Notes under the pieces: model-generated | What the model was told of the DNA's origin: nothing | Seen by the model: the letters and a program-made list of their open reading frames with translations, nothing else | Databases searched by the model: none | Assembly (NCBI GenBank): GCA_900556615.1 | Contig: USPP01000079.1 | Coordinates: forward strand, 1 to 6,897 | From: an uncultured Eubacteriales bacterium | GTDB taxonomy: Bacteria; Bacillota; Clostridia; Oscillospirales; CAG-272 | DNA: 6,897 nt | Direction: 5' to 3' | Translations under genes and position numbers: made by a program | In this document: positions 5,801 to 6,897 of the stretch, one piece after another | How positions within the stretch are numbered: the first letter of the stretch is position 1 | Layout of the letters: each line of letters starts with the position of its first letter

Positions 5801-6475
5801 ATGCTTCGTAAAACAAAGAAAATCGGAAAAATGAATGAGGCTGCATGGCTTCTCGGAATCATCCTGTGTTCTCTCGGGGTGGCGCTCTGTACAAAAGCCG
5901 GATTCGGACTGTCTATGATAGCTGCTCCTGCCTATATTCTTCATTTAAAGCTTGTTTCATTCTCTGCTTTTTTCACACAGGGGACCTGCGAATATCTTTG
6001 GCAAGGTTTTTTACTGATTGTGATGTGTATCGGAGTACAGCGCTTTCGAATCAAGTATTTATTGGCATTTGTGACGGGGATTCTCTTCGGCTGTTCTCTC
6101 GATATGTGGCTGTCGGTATTCGGCGGAGGAACCGTTTATGCTTCTATGGCGGGAAGAATACTCTGTTTTGCTCTTGGAGAAGCCGTGACGGCACTTGCTG
6201 TGGCTTTTTATTTCAGAACCTCCCTCCCGCTTCAGATATATGAGCTTATCGTGACGGAATTTGCCGACAGATATCATATAGTAAACGACAGAATGAAGCT
6301 GATAAACGATGTCACGATGCTTGCCGTGTCGGTAATGCTTGCTTTGCTGTTAAACGGCGTGCTTGACGGGATCGGAATCGGAACTCTTATCATAACGGGA
6401 GTGTTCGGCAAGCTGCTTGACAGGTTTTTCAGCTTTGAGCCAAAATTTCCGAGACTTTGCAGGGCGCTTTCCTGA
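5801..6475 (+). CDS. YczE/YitT-like (DUF6198-type) integral membrane protein
   Basis: A 224-residue membrane protein of unknown biochemical function. Hydrophobic segments lie near 14-31, 64-81, 85-105, 115-138, 168-187 and 190-205. Family-like features are the N-terminal GIILCSLGVALCTKAGFGLS (19-38), a small-residue-rich helix with a conserved-looking KAGFG turn, and the C-terminal GIGIGTLIITGVFGKLLD, similar to the GTLI...G segment typical of YczE/YitT-like proteins. I chose ATG 5801 because GGAAGGAAAA (5787-5796) precedes it at good spacing; a TTG at 5771 would add 10 residues without a ribosome site, and ATG 5831 has a poor one. It has its own promoter and no visible terminator before the next promoter. 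It is not obviously part of the Bce module. Membrane location is firm; the family call is from memory and no substrate can be assigned. Confidence 0.8.
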   Translation: MLRKTKKIGKMNEAAWLLGIILCSLGVALCTKAGFGLSMIAAPAYILHLKLVSFSAFFTQGTCEYLWQGFLLIVMCIGVQRFRIKYLLAFVTGILFGCSLDMWLSVFGGGTVYASMAGRILCFALGEAVTALAVAFYFRTSLPLQIYELIVTEFADRYHIVNDRMKLINDVTMLAVSVMLALLLNGVLDGIGIGTLIITGVFGKLLDRFFSFEPKFPRLCRALS

Positions 6476-6486
6476 GATTAACGATA

Positions 6487-6515
6487 TTGACATATTTCAG
6501 ACTATATTGTATAAT
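6487..6515 (+). promoter_or_regulatory. Perfect-consensus sigma-A promoter before the epimerase gene
   Basis: TTGACA (6487-6492) and TATAAT (6510-6515) are exactly 17 bases apart. Transcription would begin near 6522, leaving a leader of about 42 bases. No operator or riboswitch-like structure was seen in that leader. Confidence 0.85.
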
Positions 6516-6563
6516 GATGTAAACAGAATTAGAAAATCATAATCTTCGGAGGATAATGATAAG

Positions 6564-6897
6564 ATGAGCATTGAAAAAAAGCTGTTCGGACTTTACGGCT
6601 GCAAAGAGGTTTTTGCTTATACTCTTAAGAACAGAAACGGAGCGTATGTAACGATACTTACCTATGGCGGTATTATGAACCGTCTTTATGTTCCTGACAG
6701 AGAAGGGAAGCTTTCGGACATCGTCTGCGGCTTTGACAGTGTTGAGGACTATATTGCCGACCGTGCCAGCTATACCGGCTCTATTATCGGAAGGTATGGC
6801 AACAGGATTTCCGGCGGCGGCTTTGAACTGAACGGAAAAAGATATGCAGTGGCGCTTAATGAGAACGGAAAATGCCATCTCCACGGCGGGAATGTCG
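6564..6897 (+). CDS. galM: Aldose 1-epimerase (galactose mutarotase), N-terminal part
   Basis: Open to the right window edge: 111 residues of a protein usually about 340-350 long. Members interconvert the alpha and beta anomers of hexoses such as galactose and glucose in the cytoplasm, feeding the Leloir pathway. The N-terminal part of the galactose-mutarotase fold is clear: NRNGAYVTILTYGGIMNRLYVPD (23-45), DIVCGFDSVEDY (52-63), GSIIGRYGNRI (72-82, with substrate-contacting R81) and NENGKCHLHGG (99-109, with H107 matching the conserved active-site histidine of the LHGG motif). The second catalytic histidine and the glutamate base lie beyond the window. GGAGG (6548-6552) sits 11 bases before the ATG; an ATG at 6556 is out of frame and hits a stop after three codons. 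It has its own strong promoter. Confidence 0.92.
   Translation, partial: MSIEKKLFGLYGCKEVFAYTLKNRNGAYVTILTYGGIMNRLYVPDREGKLSDIVCGFDSVEDYIADRASYTGSIIGRYGNRISGGGFELNGKRYAVALNENGKCHLHGGNV

Overview
The window looks like a low-to-moderate GC Bacillota genome, most likely a gut clostridium of the Ruminococcus/Oscillospirales type. This is inferred from the Bce-type gene set, strong AAGGAGG-like ribosome sites, near-consensus sigma-A promoters and the style of the short interspersed repeats. No marker gene in the window fixes the species.

Layout: 1-306 is non-coding. It holds part of an interspersed repeat (1-100), two strong hairpins (156-196 and 214-236) and a good promoter (249-277). Positions 322-4974 form one operon: an OmpR-type response regulator, a small intramembrane-sensing histidine kinase, an ABC ATPase and a 10-TM FtsX-type permease, closed by a textbook terminator (4988-5018). 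This is a complete BceRS-BceAB-type module. In known modules of this kind the permease both senses and removes cell-envelope antimicrobial peptides, the kinase is controlled by the transporter, and the regulator induces the operon. The substrate here cannot be read from sequence.

Positions 5019-5727 contain no convincing gene. They hold a 178-bp element with 13-bp terminal inverted repeats (5157-5334), a 39-bp near-palindrome with the same ends (5422-5460), and AT-rich sequence of unknown function. The first 99 bases of this repeat region (5153-5251) are an inverted copy (about 89% identical) of window positions 1-100, so the whole Bce operon sits between two inverted repeat copies. Positions 5801-6475 encode a YczE/YitT-like (DUF6198-type) membrane protein with its own promoter. 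From 6564 to the window end is the N-terminal third of an aldose 1-epimerase behind a perfect TTGACA-N17-TATAAT promoter.

The most unusual points are: (1) the ABC ATPase reading frame has an extra N-terminal segment of about 55 residues that resembles a piece of a phage or contractile-injection baseplate J-like protein, with no recognisable native ATPase start; (2) the inverted repeats bracket the resistance-type operon; (3) there is a small family of TTAAGGYAAYACC-ended elements. No wholly new multi-gene system was recognised.
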